The notes below the pieces were generated by a model, which saw only the letters and a list, made by a program, of their open reading frames with translations, ran no database searches and was not told the origin of the DNA. A program made the position numbers and the translations under genes. 64,000 nt of DNA from assembly GCF_001591585.1 (NCBI RefSeq), contig NZ_BCVE01000009.1:1-64000 (forward strand). Direction: 5' to 3'. Every line of letters starts with the position of its first letter. The stretch's first letter is position 1. Origin of the DNA: Niallia circulans NBRC 13626 (GTDB lineage Bacteria; Bacillota; Bacilli; Bacillales; Cytobacillaceae). This document shows positions 16,811 to 25,895 of this stretch, one piece after another.

Positions 16811-17350
16811 ATGATTTTTGTAAGTATTTTCCTCAGTTTTCTTGTAGCAAATTTATTAGGTTATGGCGGTGGTCCTGCTTCTATTCCTTTAATGTATGAG
16901 GAGATAGTTAATCGATATAATTGGTTATCCAACATTGAATTTTCCAATATGCTCGCTTTTGCTAATGCTCTGCCTGGACCAATTGCTACCAAAATAGCTG
17001 CATATGTAGGCTTTGGAGTTGGAGGATGGGGTGGATTTATTGTTGCTTTATTGGCAACTATTCTCCCTTCAGCAGTTGCTCTTATTTTTTTATTAAAATT
17101 AATGAAAAAACATCAAAATTCGAAGATTGTCAAAGGCATGACGCTTCTTGTACAGCCTGTAATAACAGCATTAATGTTGGTTTTAACCTATGAAATGTTT
17201 CAAGATTCCTATCATTCCATCGGTATCATTCAATCTGTTTGCATTGCTGTCATTGCCTTTTTATTACTGCAGAAGTGGAAGGTACATCCTGCCCTAGTTA
17301 TAATAATAGCCTTTCTATACGGAGGATTCATTGCTCCTCATTTAAGCTAA
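16811..17350 (+). CDS. chromate transporter subunit, short-chain CHR family (second)
   Basis: A 179-residue paralogue of the preceding protein, with the same two signatures: LGYGGGPASIPLMYEEIV (16-33) and ANALPGPIATKIAAYVGFG (52-70). Some five helices follow. Only one base separates it from the upstream stop, so the two are translated together. The antiparallel half-transporter model comes from family knowledge; chromate specificity is not provable from sequence. A bidirectional terminator lies downstream. Confidence 0.9.
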   Translation: MIFVSIFLSFLVANLLGYGGGPASIPLMYEEIVNRYNWLSNIEFSNMLAFANALPGPIATKIAAYVGFGVGGWGGFIVALLATILPSAVALIFLLKLMKKHQNSKIVKGMTLLVQPVITALMLVLTYEMFQDSYHSIGIIQSVCIAVIAFLLLQKWKVHPALVIIIAFLYGGFIAPHLS

Positions 17351-17432
17351 AAAGCTCTTTAAAAGAAGGGTTGGCAATTCATATCATAGAAAAAGATAAA
17401 TACATGAGCTATGAAAGGTAAATTAATATACG

Positions 17433-17463
17433 AAATAGCCTGAATGAGGCACTCAGGCTATTT
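17433..17463. terminator. bidirectional terminator between chrA and the HAD gene
   Basis: AAATAGCCTGA pairs with TCAGGCTATTT around ATGAGGCAC. It lies between two convergent transcription units, with T's on both sides. Confidence 0.85.
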
Positions 17464-17472
17464 CTATTCCTA

Positions 17473-18039
17473 TTAACTTTCATACAAAGCTCGCAGCTGG
17501 TTCCACTCCTTTATTCTATTCAACTCCTCTAAATGTTGATTATAGGGATGATCCTTTACATACAGCTTTGTGGTATATCCTTGAAGCGTTTCTAGGACAG
17601 CAGGTTTATCATCAAAATAGTAGTCTAATTGAAGCTCCTGGATGATACAAATTTTCTCGTGATCTTCCATTCCACAAAAAAAATGACTATCAATCACCGG
17701 AAACCCTGCTTGCTTCATCCAATCTTTCGTCTTTTCGGCAAATTGTTTTTTTCGTGCTGTAATATAATAAACCTCATGACCATTACTAACAAGTTCATTT
17801 AGTGCTTCAATGGCATCTGGAAAAGGAGGACAATTTGTAAAATATATTTCTTCTCTAAGAGAGTTCCAAAGCTGCTTTCCTTCAGTAGCATTTAATCCAA
17901 ATGGTTCGTGAATTTCAACCGTTTTTAATGCATGGAAGTCTTTTAATGGAATATTTTTCTTTAACTTATGATTATAAAGTTCAAAAGCATGTTGTCTTAA
18001 ATTGATAAGTGTATCGTCTATATCAAAACCAAACTTCAT
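17473..18039 (-). CDS. HAD superfamily 5'-nucleotidase-like phosphatase (YqfW-like)
   Basis: A 188-residue HAD hydrolase. The nucleophile motif DIDDT is at residues 6-10, with a short C1 cap (residues about 15-70). YYITAR near 91-96 is motif II and FDDKPAVLE near 140-150 is motif IV. It resembles the NT5C-type nucleotidase YqfW. It is the third gene of a row with ribA and ribD: GGAGGAA lies 7 bases before its ATG and the ribD stop is 19 bases upstream. This context suggests dephosphorylation of a pyrimidine intermediate of the riboflavin route; the assignment is inference. Confidence 0.82.
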   Translation of the reverse strand: MKFGFDIDDTLINLRQHAFELYNHKLKKNIPLKDFHALKTVEIHEPFGLNATEGKQLWNSLREEIYFTNCPPFPDAIEALNELVSNGHEVYYITARKKQFAEKTKDWMKQAGFPVIDSHFFCGMEDHEKICIIQELQLDYYFDDKPAVLETLQGYTTKLYVKDHPYNQHLEELNRIKEWNQLRALYES

Positions 18040-18058
18040 TATTTCCTCCGTAGAAACA

Positions 18059-19159
18059 CTATTTAATTATATCGGGATAAGCAGTTATTTTCATATCCGC
18101 GCCCACCCATTCCGTCTTTTCAAATCTTAAGGAAACTGCTTCATCTACTGTATCAATATCTTCCCCTTTAAATGGTGTAAAGGAATTGGCACCACCTACT
18201 ATTTTAGGAGCAATATATACTAAATACTTTTGAATAAGTTGCTGACGCATAAAACTTGCATTTACTTCACTTCCACCTTCAAGAAGAATATCTGTAACTC
18301 CACGTTTATATAATTCCTTTAAAACTATCTCCAAATCTAATTTCCCCTGAATAGAAGGAACTGTGAATAATTCTACACCCTTTTCTTTTAAAACAGCTGC
18401 TTTCTCTGATTGAAGGGTAGCACTTGTAGCAATGATTGTTTTTGCTTCCCTACAATCAGTAATATTAGCATCTAGGGGTGTTCTTAAATTTGCGTCCAAA
18501 ATAATCCGAATTGGATTCTTTGATGGACCCTCTAATCGAGTTGTTAATTTAGGATTATCAGCGAGCACAGTACCAACACCAACTAAGATTGCATCTACTT
18601 CATTTCTTAAAAGATGCACTTCTTTTCTTGCTTCTTCTCCTGTAATCCACTGACTATGTCCTGTATGGGTAGCAATTTTGCCGTCTAAGGTCATTGCTAC
18701 CTTAGATATGACAAAAGGTTTTTCATGTATCATATTATGAATAAAACGTTCATTTAATTGCTGGGCTTCTTTTTTTAGAACACCAACTTCTACATCAATT
18801 CCTGCTTCCCTCAAGATGTTAATACCTCGTCCAGCAACTTGCGGATTTGGATCTTCTGTGGCTACTACCACTCTTTTCACTCCAGAGTCTTTCACTAAAA
18901 GTGCACAAGGTGGTGTTTTCCCATAGTGTGAGCATGGCTCTAGCGTCACATAAAGAGTTGCATCTTTTGCATGGTCTCCAGCCATTTTAAAAGCATGGAC
19001 CTCAGCATGTGGCTCTCCTGCTTTGCGATGGAGGCCAGTTCCGACAATTACTCCGTCCTTTACAATGACAGCTCCCACAACTGGATTTGGATTTGTCTTA
19101 CCAAGTGCAGATGCTGCAAGGTCTAACGCTATTCTCATATAATCTTGATCATGCTTCAT
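18059..19159 (-). CDS. ribD: bifunctional riboflavin deaminase/reductase RibD
   Basis: A 366-residue enzyme with two domains. Residues 1-145 form the cytidine-deaminase-like domain with the zinc site His51, Glu53 (HAEVHAF), Cys76 and Cys85 (PCSHYGKTPPC). Residues about 148-360 form the DHFR-like reductase (KVAMTLDGKIA, SQWITGEEAR, LLEGGSEVNASF). It deaminates and reduces the RibA product to 5-amino-6-ribitylaminouracil phosphate. All key residues appear intact. Twelve bases separate it from ribA. Confidence 0.95.
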   Translation of the reverse strand: MKHDQDYMRIALDLAASALGKTNPNPVVGAVIVKDGVIVGTGLHRKAGEPHAEVHAFKMAGDHAKDATLYVTLEPCSHYGKTPPCALLVKDSGVKRVVVATEDPNPQVAGRGINILREAGIDVEVGVLKKEAQQLNERFIHNMIHEKPFVISKVAMTLDGKIATHTGHSQWITGEEARKEVHLLRNEVDAILVGVGTVLADNPKLTTRLEGPSKNPIRIILDANLRTPLDANITDCREAKTIIATSATLQSEKAAVLKEKGVELFTVPSIQGKLDLEIVLKELYKRGVTDILLEGGSEVNASFMRQQLIQKYLVYIAPKIVGGANSFTPFKGEDIDTVDEAVSLRFEKTEWVGADMKITAYPDIIK

Positions 19160-19171
19160 ACCTTATTCTCC

Positions 19172-19909
19172 TTAAATGGTCACTGTATTTTTCAAGGGAA
19201 TATGACCAGATTTATTCACTTTCGTGTTTAAATAATTCTCATTATAAGTTGAGACATCCCCCCATAAGGGAATATTTTCTTCTGCTGTAAGACCAAGTTT
19301 TTTAAGTGCATCAAGCTTCTTTGGATTGTTAGTTATTAATTTAACTGGTTTTTGTCGAAGGGCTTGAAGTACTTTAATCGGTGCTTCATAACTTCTTAAA
19401 TCATCAGGAAAATCTAGTGCGAGATTTGCCTCCACAGTGTCTAGACCATTTTCTTGTAAAAGGTAAGCAAGGGATTTAGTAAATAGCCCAATACCTCTTC
19501 CTTCATGATTAGCTAAATAAAAGAGAGCTCCATTTCCATTCTCTACAATCATGCGCATCGATTCTTTTAATTGATATCCGCAATCACAACGTTTACTACC
19601 AAAAATGTCGCCAGTATGACATATACTATGCATACGTATTAATGCATTTTCTGCATTTTTGAAGTCACCGTATACTAAAACAGAGGATTGTTGATAATCC
19701 GCTAAATGTAAACTCGGTAAAGAACGAAGTACTTCCTCTTTCGTTTCATCCTTCTTTATCGGTAACCATGTATACCATTGAAATGTCACTACTTGATCGT
19801 CCAATTGAACTGGTAATTTTACTGGTCCAACTAAACTTAAATTCTGTTCTTCATTAAATGCGATTATTTCCATCTTATTTTGAAGAAGATCGATAACATT
19901 TTGATCCAT
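19172..19909 (-). CDS. ribA: GTP cyclohydrolase II
   Basis: A 245-residue protein. Residues about 75-240 form the GTP cyclohydrolase II domain with zinc ligands Cys97, Cys108 and Cys110 (SICHTGDIFGSKRCDCG), EGRGIGL at 136-142, and LITNNPKK near 191-198. It opens GTP to the first riboflavin-pathway pyrimidine. Compared with stand-alone RibA (about 200 residues) it has an extra N-terminal stretch of about 70 residues, and it lacks the DHBP-synthase domain of Bacillus RibBA. It is first in a ribA-ribD-HAD row. No FMN riboswitch precedes it. Confidence 0.92.
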   Translation of the reverse strand: MDQNVIDLLQNKMEIIAFNEEQNLSLVGPVKLPVQLDDQVVTFQWYTWLPIKKDETKEEVLRSLPSLHLADYQQSSVLVYGDFKNAENALIRMHSICHTGDIFGSKRCDCGYQLKESMRMIVENGNGALFYLANHEGRGIGLFTKSLAYLLQENGLDTVEANLALDFPDDLRSYEAPIKVLQALRQKPVKLITNNPKKLDALKKLGLTAEENIPLWGDVSTYNENYLNTKVNKSGHIPLKNTVTI

Positions 19910-20032
19910 TACAAAATCTCCTTTATCTTCTGTTATGTTCTTACTTTTATTTTTTATCGGTATAGAATTTTTGATTATTAAAGTTCTTTACACTTACTAT
20001 ATGTAAAATATAAAGAATGTAGACAAACTGAT

Positions 20033-20049
20033 ACTTACGATACGTAAGT
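20033..20049. promoter_or_regulatory. perfect palindrome upstream of ribA
   Basis: ACTTACG-ATA-CGTAAGT, 7-base perfect arms, lies about 125 bases upstream of the ribA start in the divergent ribA / tetR gap (19910-20334). It looks like a site for a dimeric repressor; which one is unknown. Confidence 0.45.
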
Positions 20050-20225
20050 AAGTTTATTATTATAAGAAACGCTCGTCAAGGAATCAGCTCGATTTAATTA
20101 ACTTAAACCAATTGGATTACTCAACTTTCGTCCTTCATCTTTTATGCGTATAATCATATAGCAAATCTTTTTTTCGCACAATTCGTAACTACTTCCCTCA
20201 ATTAAGAAGAAGCAAGCCCTATACA

Positions 20226-20254
20226 TTGATTTTTTCCTTCAATTACTATATAAT
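20226..20254 (+). promoter_or_regulatory. promoter of the tetR-family gene
   Basis: TTGATT (20226-20231), a 17-base spacer and TATAAT (20249-20254). The -10 abuts operator 1, as expected for autorepression. Confidence 0.7.
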
Positions 20255-20271
20255 GTGACTGATTAGTCACA
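20254..20271. promoter_or_regulatory. operator 1 of the TetR-family regulator
   Basis: TGTGACTGATTAGTCACA has perfect 7-base arms (TGTGACT / AGTCACA) covering the expected transcription start. Its core TGAC-N6-GTCA recurs at 20287-20300. Confidence 0.7.
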
Positions 20272-20286
20272 TATATTAGAAAAAGA

Positions 20287-20300
20287 TGACCAATAAGTCA
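20287..20300. promoter_or_regulatory. operator 2 of the TetR-family regulator
   Basis: TGACCAATAAGTCA shares the TGAC-N6-GTCA core with operator 1, 33 bases away centre to centre (about three helical turns). Confidence 0.55.
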
Positions 20301-20334
20301 AGGTGTACTTCCTATACGTCCAGGAGGAAATTAC

Positions 20335-21210
20335 GTGAAAGAAAAAGAAAAAATAATTATAGATTCTGCCATAAAGTTTTTTGCTCAAAAGGGATTTTCT
20401 TCTACATCAGTGCAAGAAATTGCAAGTGATTGCGGTATATCAAAAGGAGCCTTTTATTTATACTTTAAATCAAAAGACTCTCTTCTTTATAAAATTATGC
20501 AATATTACTACGATGAATTGATTACTACTATGGAAGAAATAAGTCAAAGGCGAATCCCTGCAAGAGAAAAATACATCGATCAGCTTACCTTTATGTTTAA
20601 TCATGCTTTAAAACATAAAGAGTTTATTGTCATGCAATCAAAAGAACAAGCTATTCCCTTAAATAATTCTATCAAAGATCTGTTAGTAAAAATGCAGTCC
20701 GAGCTTCAAAGTTATAATCTCCAAGGACTCCACTCTATTTATGGGGAAGAGAAAAAGCAATACCTTTTAGATTTGCTTATGATCCAAGATGGCCTTATTC
20801 ATTCTTTTTTAAAACTTGTGATTTTAGAGCCTATTAATGTCTCAACAAGGGATATTTCCATCTACTTATTAAAAAGATTAGATTCAATTATAACAGATAT
20901 GGACAAAAATAATGAGCATCCACTCTTTTCTACTTCTTTTCTAAAATATATAATTAAAAAGCCTAAAATTAACTTTATGGAACATAGCCATCAAGATATA
21001 CTAGATGCTATTGCCTCCATCCAACGTAAGATTGAGCATGGAGCAAACAAACAAGAGATAGAAATAACACTAGAAGTATTAATGGCAGAGATTCATGCTG
21101 ATGAACCAAGAGTACCCATAATTAAAGGCATGCTCTCTAACTTGAACGACTATAAAAACTTTGAAGAAGAACAGAAAACAATTGCTTCTTTTTATCATAT
21201 CCAACTTTAA
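20335..21210 (+). CDS. TetR/AcrR family transcriptional regulator
   Basis: A 291-residue regulator. The N-terminal helix-turn-helix reads IIDSAIKFFAQKGFSSTSVQEIASDCGISKGAFYLYFKSKD-like, residues about 8-50, with GAFYLYFKSKDSL as the recognition helix. A long ligand-binding/dimer domain follows. At 291 residues it is longer than typical TetR (about 200), resembling the YerO/SwrC-regulator group. It starts at GTG, seven bases after AGGAGG. Paired palindromes at its promoter point to autorepression. No efflux gene is adjacent, so its target is unknown. Confidence 0.9.
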   Translation: MKEKEKIIIDSAIKFFAQKGFSSTSVQEIASDCGISKGAFYLYFKSKDSLLYKIMQYYYDELITTMEEISQRRIPAREKYIDQLTFMFNHALKHKEFIVMQSKEQAIPLNNSIKDLLVKMQSELQSYNLQGLHSIYGEEKKQYLLDLLMIQDGLIHSFLKLVILEPINVSTRDISIYLLKRLDSIITDMDKNNEHPLFSTSFLKYIIKKPKINFMEHSHQDILDAIASIQRKIEHGANKQEIEITLEVLMAEIHADEPRVPIIKGMLSNLNDYKNFEEEQKTIASFYHIQL

Positions 21211-21223
21211 AAATATCCTGATA

Positions 21224-21254
21224 AAAAACTTTCATTGATTATGAAAGTTTTTTT
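21224..21254 (+). terminator. terminator of the tetR-family gene
   Basis: AAACTTTCAT pairs with ATGAAAGTTT around TGATT, followed by T's. Its presence rules out starting the next gene inside it. Confidence 0.85.
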
Positions 21255-21300
21255 ATTGGTCAATAATGCAAAGGATAACAACTATTATGAGGTGTTTACT

Positions 21301-22290
21301 TTGCCTAATTCTATGCTTTCTAGATTTTTAAGATTACCGTTAAGTATTCGTGTTTTATCGATTTCCTTAACTATTATAATCCTATTCGGCTGCTTTATCA
21401 CTTTAGTGGAACCAGAAACATTTCCCACTTTATTTGAAGGCATTTGGTGGGCCATTATTACTACCTCTACCGTTGGATATGGCGATTATGCTCCTATTAC
21501 CGTTCTTGGGAGAATAACCGGCATGCTGTTAATCTTAACAGGCGTCGGATTTCTCTCTACCTACTTAGTAACATTGGCAACAGCAGCTGTGGCTAAACAA
21601 AACGCGTATCTGGAAGGAAAAACCACTTATAGAGGACAAAACCACTTGATAATTGTCGGCTGGAATGAACGGTCCAAACTAATCATCCATTCTATCATTA
21701 AAGATCGCGAAAACATTCCAATTACTTTAATCGATGAGTCCTTAGCAACAAATCCAGTTCCAGAAACTATTCATTTTGTAAAAGGGAATTCTAATTTAGA
21801 TAGTGTCCTATTGAAAGCGAATATCATGACTGCTAGTAAGGTCATTTTAACAGCAGATCAAAACAAAGAAGAATTACAAGCAGATATGCACACTATTTTA
21901 ACTTTACTTGCTATTAAAGGACTAAATGCAAATGTACCTTGCATCGTTGAAATACTTACTGCTGAACAAATACAAAATGCTAAAAGAGCTGGTGCAGATG
22001 AAATAATTGAAACAAACAGCCTTACTAGCTTTGTTATGCACAACAGTTTAAATTCACAAGATACGATGATTGCATTTTTAGAGCTTTTAAATCAATTGAA
22101 GGATAAAAAGCTTCAATTGATTCCAGTGAAGAATATAGAGGAAGAATTAGTTGATTATCTGACTTTAAACAATTTTTTATTAGCTGAGGGTAAATTATTA
22201 TTAGGGGTCAAACGTGGGGGAACTAGTTATCTAAATCCAAAGTCTTCATTTGAATTTGAGGAAAAGGATGAGTTAATTATTATTACTTAG
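21301..22290 (+). CDS. yugO: potassium channel with TrkA-N (RCK) domain, YugO type
   Basis: A 329-residue channel subunit. One helix (about residues 16-35), a pore loop with selectivity filter TTSTVGYGDYAP and a second helix form the 2-TM ion channel. Residues from about 105 on form an RCK/TrkA-N domain (HLIIVGWNERSKLII) and a TrkA-C-like tail. YugO releases K+ and underlies electrical signalling in B. subtilis biofilms. The start is TTG at 21301, six bases after GAGGTG. The longer frame begins inside the upstream terminator, and this start gives a length close to YugO (about 328). Confidence 0.9.
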   Translation: MPNSMLSRFLRLPLSIRVLSISLTIIILFGCFITLVEPETFPTLFEGIWWAIITTSTVGYGDYAPITVLGRITGMLLILTGVGFLSTYLVTLATAAVAKQNAYLEGKTTYRGQNHLIIVGWNERSKLIIHSIIKDRENIPITLIDESLATNPVPETIHFVKGNSNLDSVLLKANIMTASKVILTADQNKEELQADMHTILTLLAIKGLNANVPCIVEILTAEQIQNAKRAGADEIIETNSLTSFVMHNSLNSQDTMIAFLELLNQLKDKKLQLIPVKNIEEELVDYLTLNNFLLAEGKLLLGVKRGGTSYLNPKSSFEFEEKDELIIIT

Positions 22291-22360
22291 AAATGTTGTT
22301 AGCTAAATGAGTACAGGAAGTTGTCATGAAAGCAGATGAGAAAAATTCTTTTTTAAATTA

Positions 22361-22419
22361 TGGTTTTTCGAGGCTGTCGCTCGCTTAAAACTGTTTCGAA
22401 CCGCCTCCTCGAAAAACCA
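22361..22419. repeat. long inverted repeat with 13-base perfect arms
   Basis: TGGTTTTTCGAGG and CCTCGAAAAACCA flank a 33-base, unusually GC-richer loop containing TGTCGCTCGC. AATTTTTTT follows, so it may terminate yugO. Its size and composition differ from the other terminators in the window. Confidence 0.6.
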
Positions 22420-22464
22420 ATTTTTTTCTCTTTCAATAAAGAGCTAAGTCTTTATTACAACCTG

Positions 22465-22797
22465 TTATGCTTCTAAAAATGTTTTACATGCTTCTACACA
22501 CTCTTTACAGATTTCTGCACAATATTGACAATGGCGATGATCGTGTTTCTTACATTCATTTGCACAATCCTCACAAACAGAAAGGCATATTTCTGCAAAT
22601 TCTTTTGCATATGGAGATTTTCTGATAATTGCCTGCTCTAAGTAACTACAAAATTGAATACTTTCCCTATTCATATGAATACAATCAAGCATTGGTGCTA
22701 CCTGCTCTTCTGTTAAACATTCATTTAAGCAATGATTACAAACAATCATGCATTCCTGTAATGATTTAATCAATAACTGTTCTTTTTCAACAAGCAT
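22465..22797 (-). CDS. cysteine-rich four-helix-bundle copper-binding protein (DUF326)
   Basis: A 110-residue protein with 15 cysteines in helical CxxxCxxC spacing: CMIVCNHCLNEC near 16-27, CLSVCEDCANEC near 72-83, and CQYCAEICKECVEAC near 90-104. It matches the DUF326/YhjQ/Csp family of four-helix bundles whose inward-facing thiols store Cu(I). No signal peptide is present, so it is cytosolic. It is a single gene upstream of the pgi terminator. Copper binding is family knowledge. Confidence 0.85.
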   Translation of the reverse strand: MLVEKEQLLIKSLQECMIVCNHCLNECLTEEQVAPMLDCIHMNRESIQFCSYLEQAIIRKSPYAKEFAEICLSVCEDCANECKKHDHRHCQYCAEICKECVEACKTFLEA

Positions 22798-22902
22798 TCC
22801 TATTTCCTCCTTCTATTACCCCTTTCTATTTATTTAACCTCTCTTAAAACCTTTAAACATCTTGAATTAAAAATGAATAGAGAAGTAAGTATGTTTTCCT
22901 AA

Positions 22903-22946
22903 ATAAAAAAGCTGTCGAATACTCAAATACGAGTATATCGGCAGCT
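22903..22946 (-). terminator. terminator of pgi
   Basis: The minus strand reads GCTGCCGATATACTC / GAGTATTCGACAGC followed by six T. Confidence 0.9.
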
Positions 22947-22960
22947 CAATCCATTCTATC

Positions 22961-24307
22961 TTATAGACGACTTTCTAACTCTGCTTTTTTCTCTTCAAAG
23001 CCAGGTTTACCTAGTAAAGCAAACATATTCACTTTGTATGCTTCAACCCCTGGTTGATCAAATGGATTTACTCCTAATAAATATCCACTAATCGCACAAG
23101 CTTTTTCGAAGAAATACACAAGATATCCAAATGTATATTCATTCATTTCTGGTATTGTTACAATTAAATTTGGCACACCGCCATCTGTATGTGCAAGTAA
23201 CGTACCTTCAAATGCTTTATTATTAACAAAGTCAACAGTTTGTCCAGCTAAATAATTTAGCCCGTCTAAGTCATTTTCTTCTGCTTCGATAACTAATTCA
23301 TGACGAGGCTTATCTACTTTAACAATTGTTTCAAAAATATCGCGACGGCCTTCCTGCACATATTGTCCTAAAGAGTGAAGGTCTGTTGAGAAGTTTGCTG
23401 AAGAAGGATAAATACCTTTTTGGTCTTTCCCTTCACTTTCACCAAACAATTGCTTCCACCACTCAGAGAAGTATTGCAATCCTGGCTCGTAGTTGATTAA
23501 CATTTCAATTGTTTTTCCTTTGTTATAAAGAACGTTACGAACTGCAGCATATTGATAGGCAATGTTATTTTTTAATTCAGATGTACCGAAATCTGTTCTA
23601 GCCGCTGCTGCCCCTTCCATCATTGCTGTAATATCCGCACCGCTGACAGCGATTGGTAATAAACCAACTGGTGTTAAAACAGAATAGCGTCCACCAACAT
23701 CATCTGGGATAATAAATGATTCATAGCCCTCTTCTGTAGCAAGAGTTTTTAAAGCTCCTTTTGCTTTATCAGTAGTAGCATAGATTCTCTTTCTCGCTTC
23801 TTCTACTCCATATTTTTGTTCCAACAATTTACGGAAAATACGGAACGCAATTGCCGGCTCAGTAGTTGTTCCAGACTTAGAAATAACGTTAATAGAGAAA
23901 TCTTTATCTCCAAGGAAGTCAATTACATCACTCATATAAGTGGAGCTAATATCTTTTCCAATAAAGATAATTTGTGGTGTTTGTCTCTTTTCTTTTGATA
24001 AAGAATTATAGAAGCTATGATTTAACATTTCAATTGCAGCACGTGCTCCTAGGTAAGAACCACCAATACCGATTACAAGTAAAACCTCTGAGTCGCTTTT
24101 AATTTTTTCTGCTGCTTTTTGAATGCGAGCAAATTCTTCTTTATCATAATCTACAGGAAGATCGATCCATCCTAAAAAATCACTTCCTTGTCCAGTTTTT
24201 TCATGCAAGGAATGATGGGCAACTTTAACTGCATCTTCTAAATATGTAATTTCGTGCTCTCCAAAGAAACTTAATGCCTTTGAGTAATCAAAACGAACGT
24301 GTGTCAT
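22961..24307 (-). CDS. pgi: glucose-6-phosphate isomerase
   Basis: A 448-residue glycolytic enzyme interconverting glucose-6-phosphate and fructose-6-phosphate. Signatures are [18 protein letters not shown] (near 79-96), [14 protein letters not shown] (near 143-156), [17 protein letters not shown] (near 205-221) and the C-terminal [14 protein letters not shown]. The length matches Bacillus Pgi (about 450). Its position between yugO and the iron alcohol dehydrogenase follows B. subtilis order. Confidence 0.97.
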   Translation of the reverse strand: MTHVRFDYSKALSFFGEHEITYLEDAVKVAHHSLHEKTGQGSDFLGWIDLPVDYDKEEFARIQKAAEKIKSDSEVLLVIGIGGSYLGARAAIEMLNHSFYNSLSKEKRQTPQIIFIGKDISSTYMSDVIDFLGDKDFSINVISKSGTTTEPAIAFRIFRKLLEQKYGVEEARKRIYATTDKAKGALKTLATEEGYESFIIPDDVGGRYSVLTPVGLLPIAVSGADITAMMEGAAAARTDFGTSELKNNIAYQYAAVRNVLYNKGKTIEMLINYEPGLQYFSEWWKQLFGESEGKDQKGIYPSSANFSTDLHSLGQYVQEGRRDIFETIVKVDKPRHELVIEAEENDLDGLNYLAGQTVDFVNNKAFEGTLLAHTDGGVPNLIVTIPEMNEYTFGYLVYFFEKACAISGYLLGVNPFDQPGVEAYKVNMFALLGKPGFEEKKAELESRL

Positions 24308-24453
24308 AAATGATCCTCCAATATAATTAATTTATACTCCTCTTCCACTTTATCGGAAGTAGAAAAAGTAATCAAGAAAGAACTTGATATGAAAACGGAT
24401 ACAAACTGTTTTTTTTTATTTTTTCACCAATTATTCCATTTCTTCTCTATTAC

Positions 24454-24499
24454 AGAAAGACGAACAAACAATTTATGCGAACTGTTTGCTCGTCTTTCT
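24454..24499 (-). terminator. terminator of the iron alcohol dehydrogenase gene
   Basis: AGAAAGACGAACAAACA pairs with TGTTTGCTCGTCTTTCT (one A-C mismatch). The T-run is weak on the minus strand. Confidence 0.65.
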
Positions 24500-24506
24500 T
24501 CATTTT

Positions 24507-25685
24507 TTATAAAGAGGCTTTATAAATTGCTAAAACATCCTCTGCATCTAACACTTTAAATTGGCCAAATCCACCATTCGTCATTGCTTTTTCAACCATT
24601 AACTCAAGTTTACTATCATCAATGTCGTAATCAGCTAAACGAGAAGGTGCACCAAGGTCATTCCAGAATGCTCGTAATTTCTCAATTCCTTCTAGACCAG
24701 CTTCTTCTGCTGTTTTCCCTTCTGGGTCTACCCCAAATACGCGAACAGCTAATTGCTTAAAGCGTTCTGGTTTTACTGCTAAATTATGCTTCATCCAATT
24801 AGGGAAAAGAATGGCAAGTCCTCCACCATGAGGAATATCATATACTGCAGAAACAGCATGTTCAATGTTGTGGGTAGCCCAATCACCACGATATCCCATA
24901 TTAAGCATACCATTAAGAGCCATCGTTCCACAATATAATATTGCAGCACGATATTCATAATTTTCTAGGTCGTTTACAAGTTTTGGCCCAAACTCTATAA
25001 CCGTTTTCAATACAGATTCACACATATAATCCTGTAATTCTGTGTGTTCTTCTAAATGGAAATAATGTTCAAACACATGTGACATCATATCTACAATTCC
25101 GTATATTGTTTGATCTTTCGGAACTGTATATGTATTTTCCGGATCTAAAATAGAAAATACCGGGAATGTAAATGGACTTCCCCAGCCAACTTTCTCTTGT
25201 GTTTCCCAATTAGTAATAACAGAGCCAGAGTTCATTTCAGAACCAGTGGCTGCAAGTGTTAAAACTGTGCCAAATGGTAACGCTGCTTTAGGCATAGCTT
25301 TTTTTGTGATGAACTCCCAAGGGTTCCCATCAAATTTTGCTCCTGCTGCAATGGCCTTAGTACAGTCAATAACGCTTCCTCCACCAACTGCTAAAATAAA
25401 ATCAATGCCTTCTGTTTTACATATATCAACTCCACGTTGTACAGTAGTTAATCGAGGATTGGGCTCTACACCAGATAATTCAAATACCTCTTTGCCATTT
25501 TCCTTTAAGATGGTCATTACATTATCATATAGACCGTTTCTTTTAATACTTCCTCCTCCGTATACTAAGAGGATTTTTTTGCCATAGGAAGCTAATTGAT
25601 CTTTTAGTTGTGCCAATTGCCCTTTACCAAAAATAAGTTTTGTCGGGTTATAAAAAACAAAGTTTTCCAAATGAATGCCTCCCAT
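24507..25685 (-). CDS. yugJ: iron-containing NADH-dependent butanol dehydrogenase (YugJ/YugK type)
   Basis: A 392-residue group III alcohol dehydrogenase. The nucleotide-binding motif [14 protein letters not shown] (near 98-111) and the iron region ([12 protein letters not shown] near 198-209, and [24 protein letters not shown] near 270-293) are intact. Such enzymes reduce aldehydes to primary alcohols with NAD(P)H. B. subtilis carries tandem yugJ and yugK here; this window has one. The first residues MGGIHLENF follow an N-terminal ATG without a strong Shine-Dalgarno, so the next in-frame start is possible. Confidence 0.9.
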   Translation of the reverse strand: MGGIHLENFVFYNPTKLIFGKGQLAQLKDQLASYGKKILLVYGGGSIKRNGLYDNVMTILKENGKEVFELSGVEPNPRLTTVQRGVDICKTEGIDFILAVGGGSVIDCTKAIAAGAKFDGNPWEFITKKAMPKAALPFGTVLTLAATGSEMNSGSVITNWETQEKVGWGSPFTFPVFSILDPENTYTVPKDQTIYGIVDMMSHVFEHYFHLEEHTELQDYMCESVLKTVIEFGPKLVNDLENYEYRAAILYCGTMALNGMLNMGYRGDWATHNIEHAVSAVYDIPHGGGLAILFPNWMKHNLAVKPERFKQLAVRVFGVDPEGKTAEEAGLEGIEKLRAFWNDLGAPSRLADYDIDDSKLELMVEKAMTNGGFGQFKVLDAEDVLAIYKASL

Positions 25686-25895
25686 TCTGTTTTTACATTA
25701 GTATAAAGAAATACTAATTGTACGCTTATTATTAATCAAACTTATGAGAAAATCAAAAGATTGAGCTTAGTACTGACAAATAGTATGTGTTTTCTCTATC
25801 ATTCATTATTCGTTAAATTTTCCCCAAATGCATACTTTCGTGAATTCTACTAAGAATAAGAAAGATTCCACTATATTTTTTAAGGAGGACATAAA

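Noticed and set aside
19910-20030. FMN riboswitch upstream of ribA
   Set aside because: None of the conserved RFN core segments (such as AGGGGC or GGTGAAATTCC) is present.
21235-21300. Longer N-terminus for the YugO channel
   Set aside because: The region contains the terminator of the upstream regulator; GAGGTG points to the TTG at 21301.
24390-24403. cre-like site TGAAAACGGATACA upstream of pgi
   Set aside because: The central and right half deviate from the consensus, and its distance to a recognisable promoter is unclear; weaker than the 13844 site.
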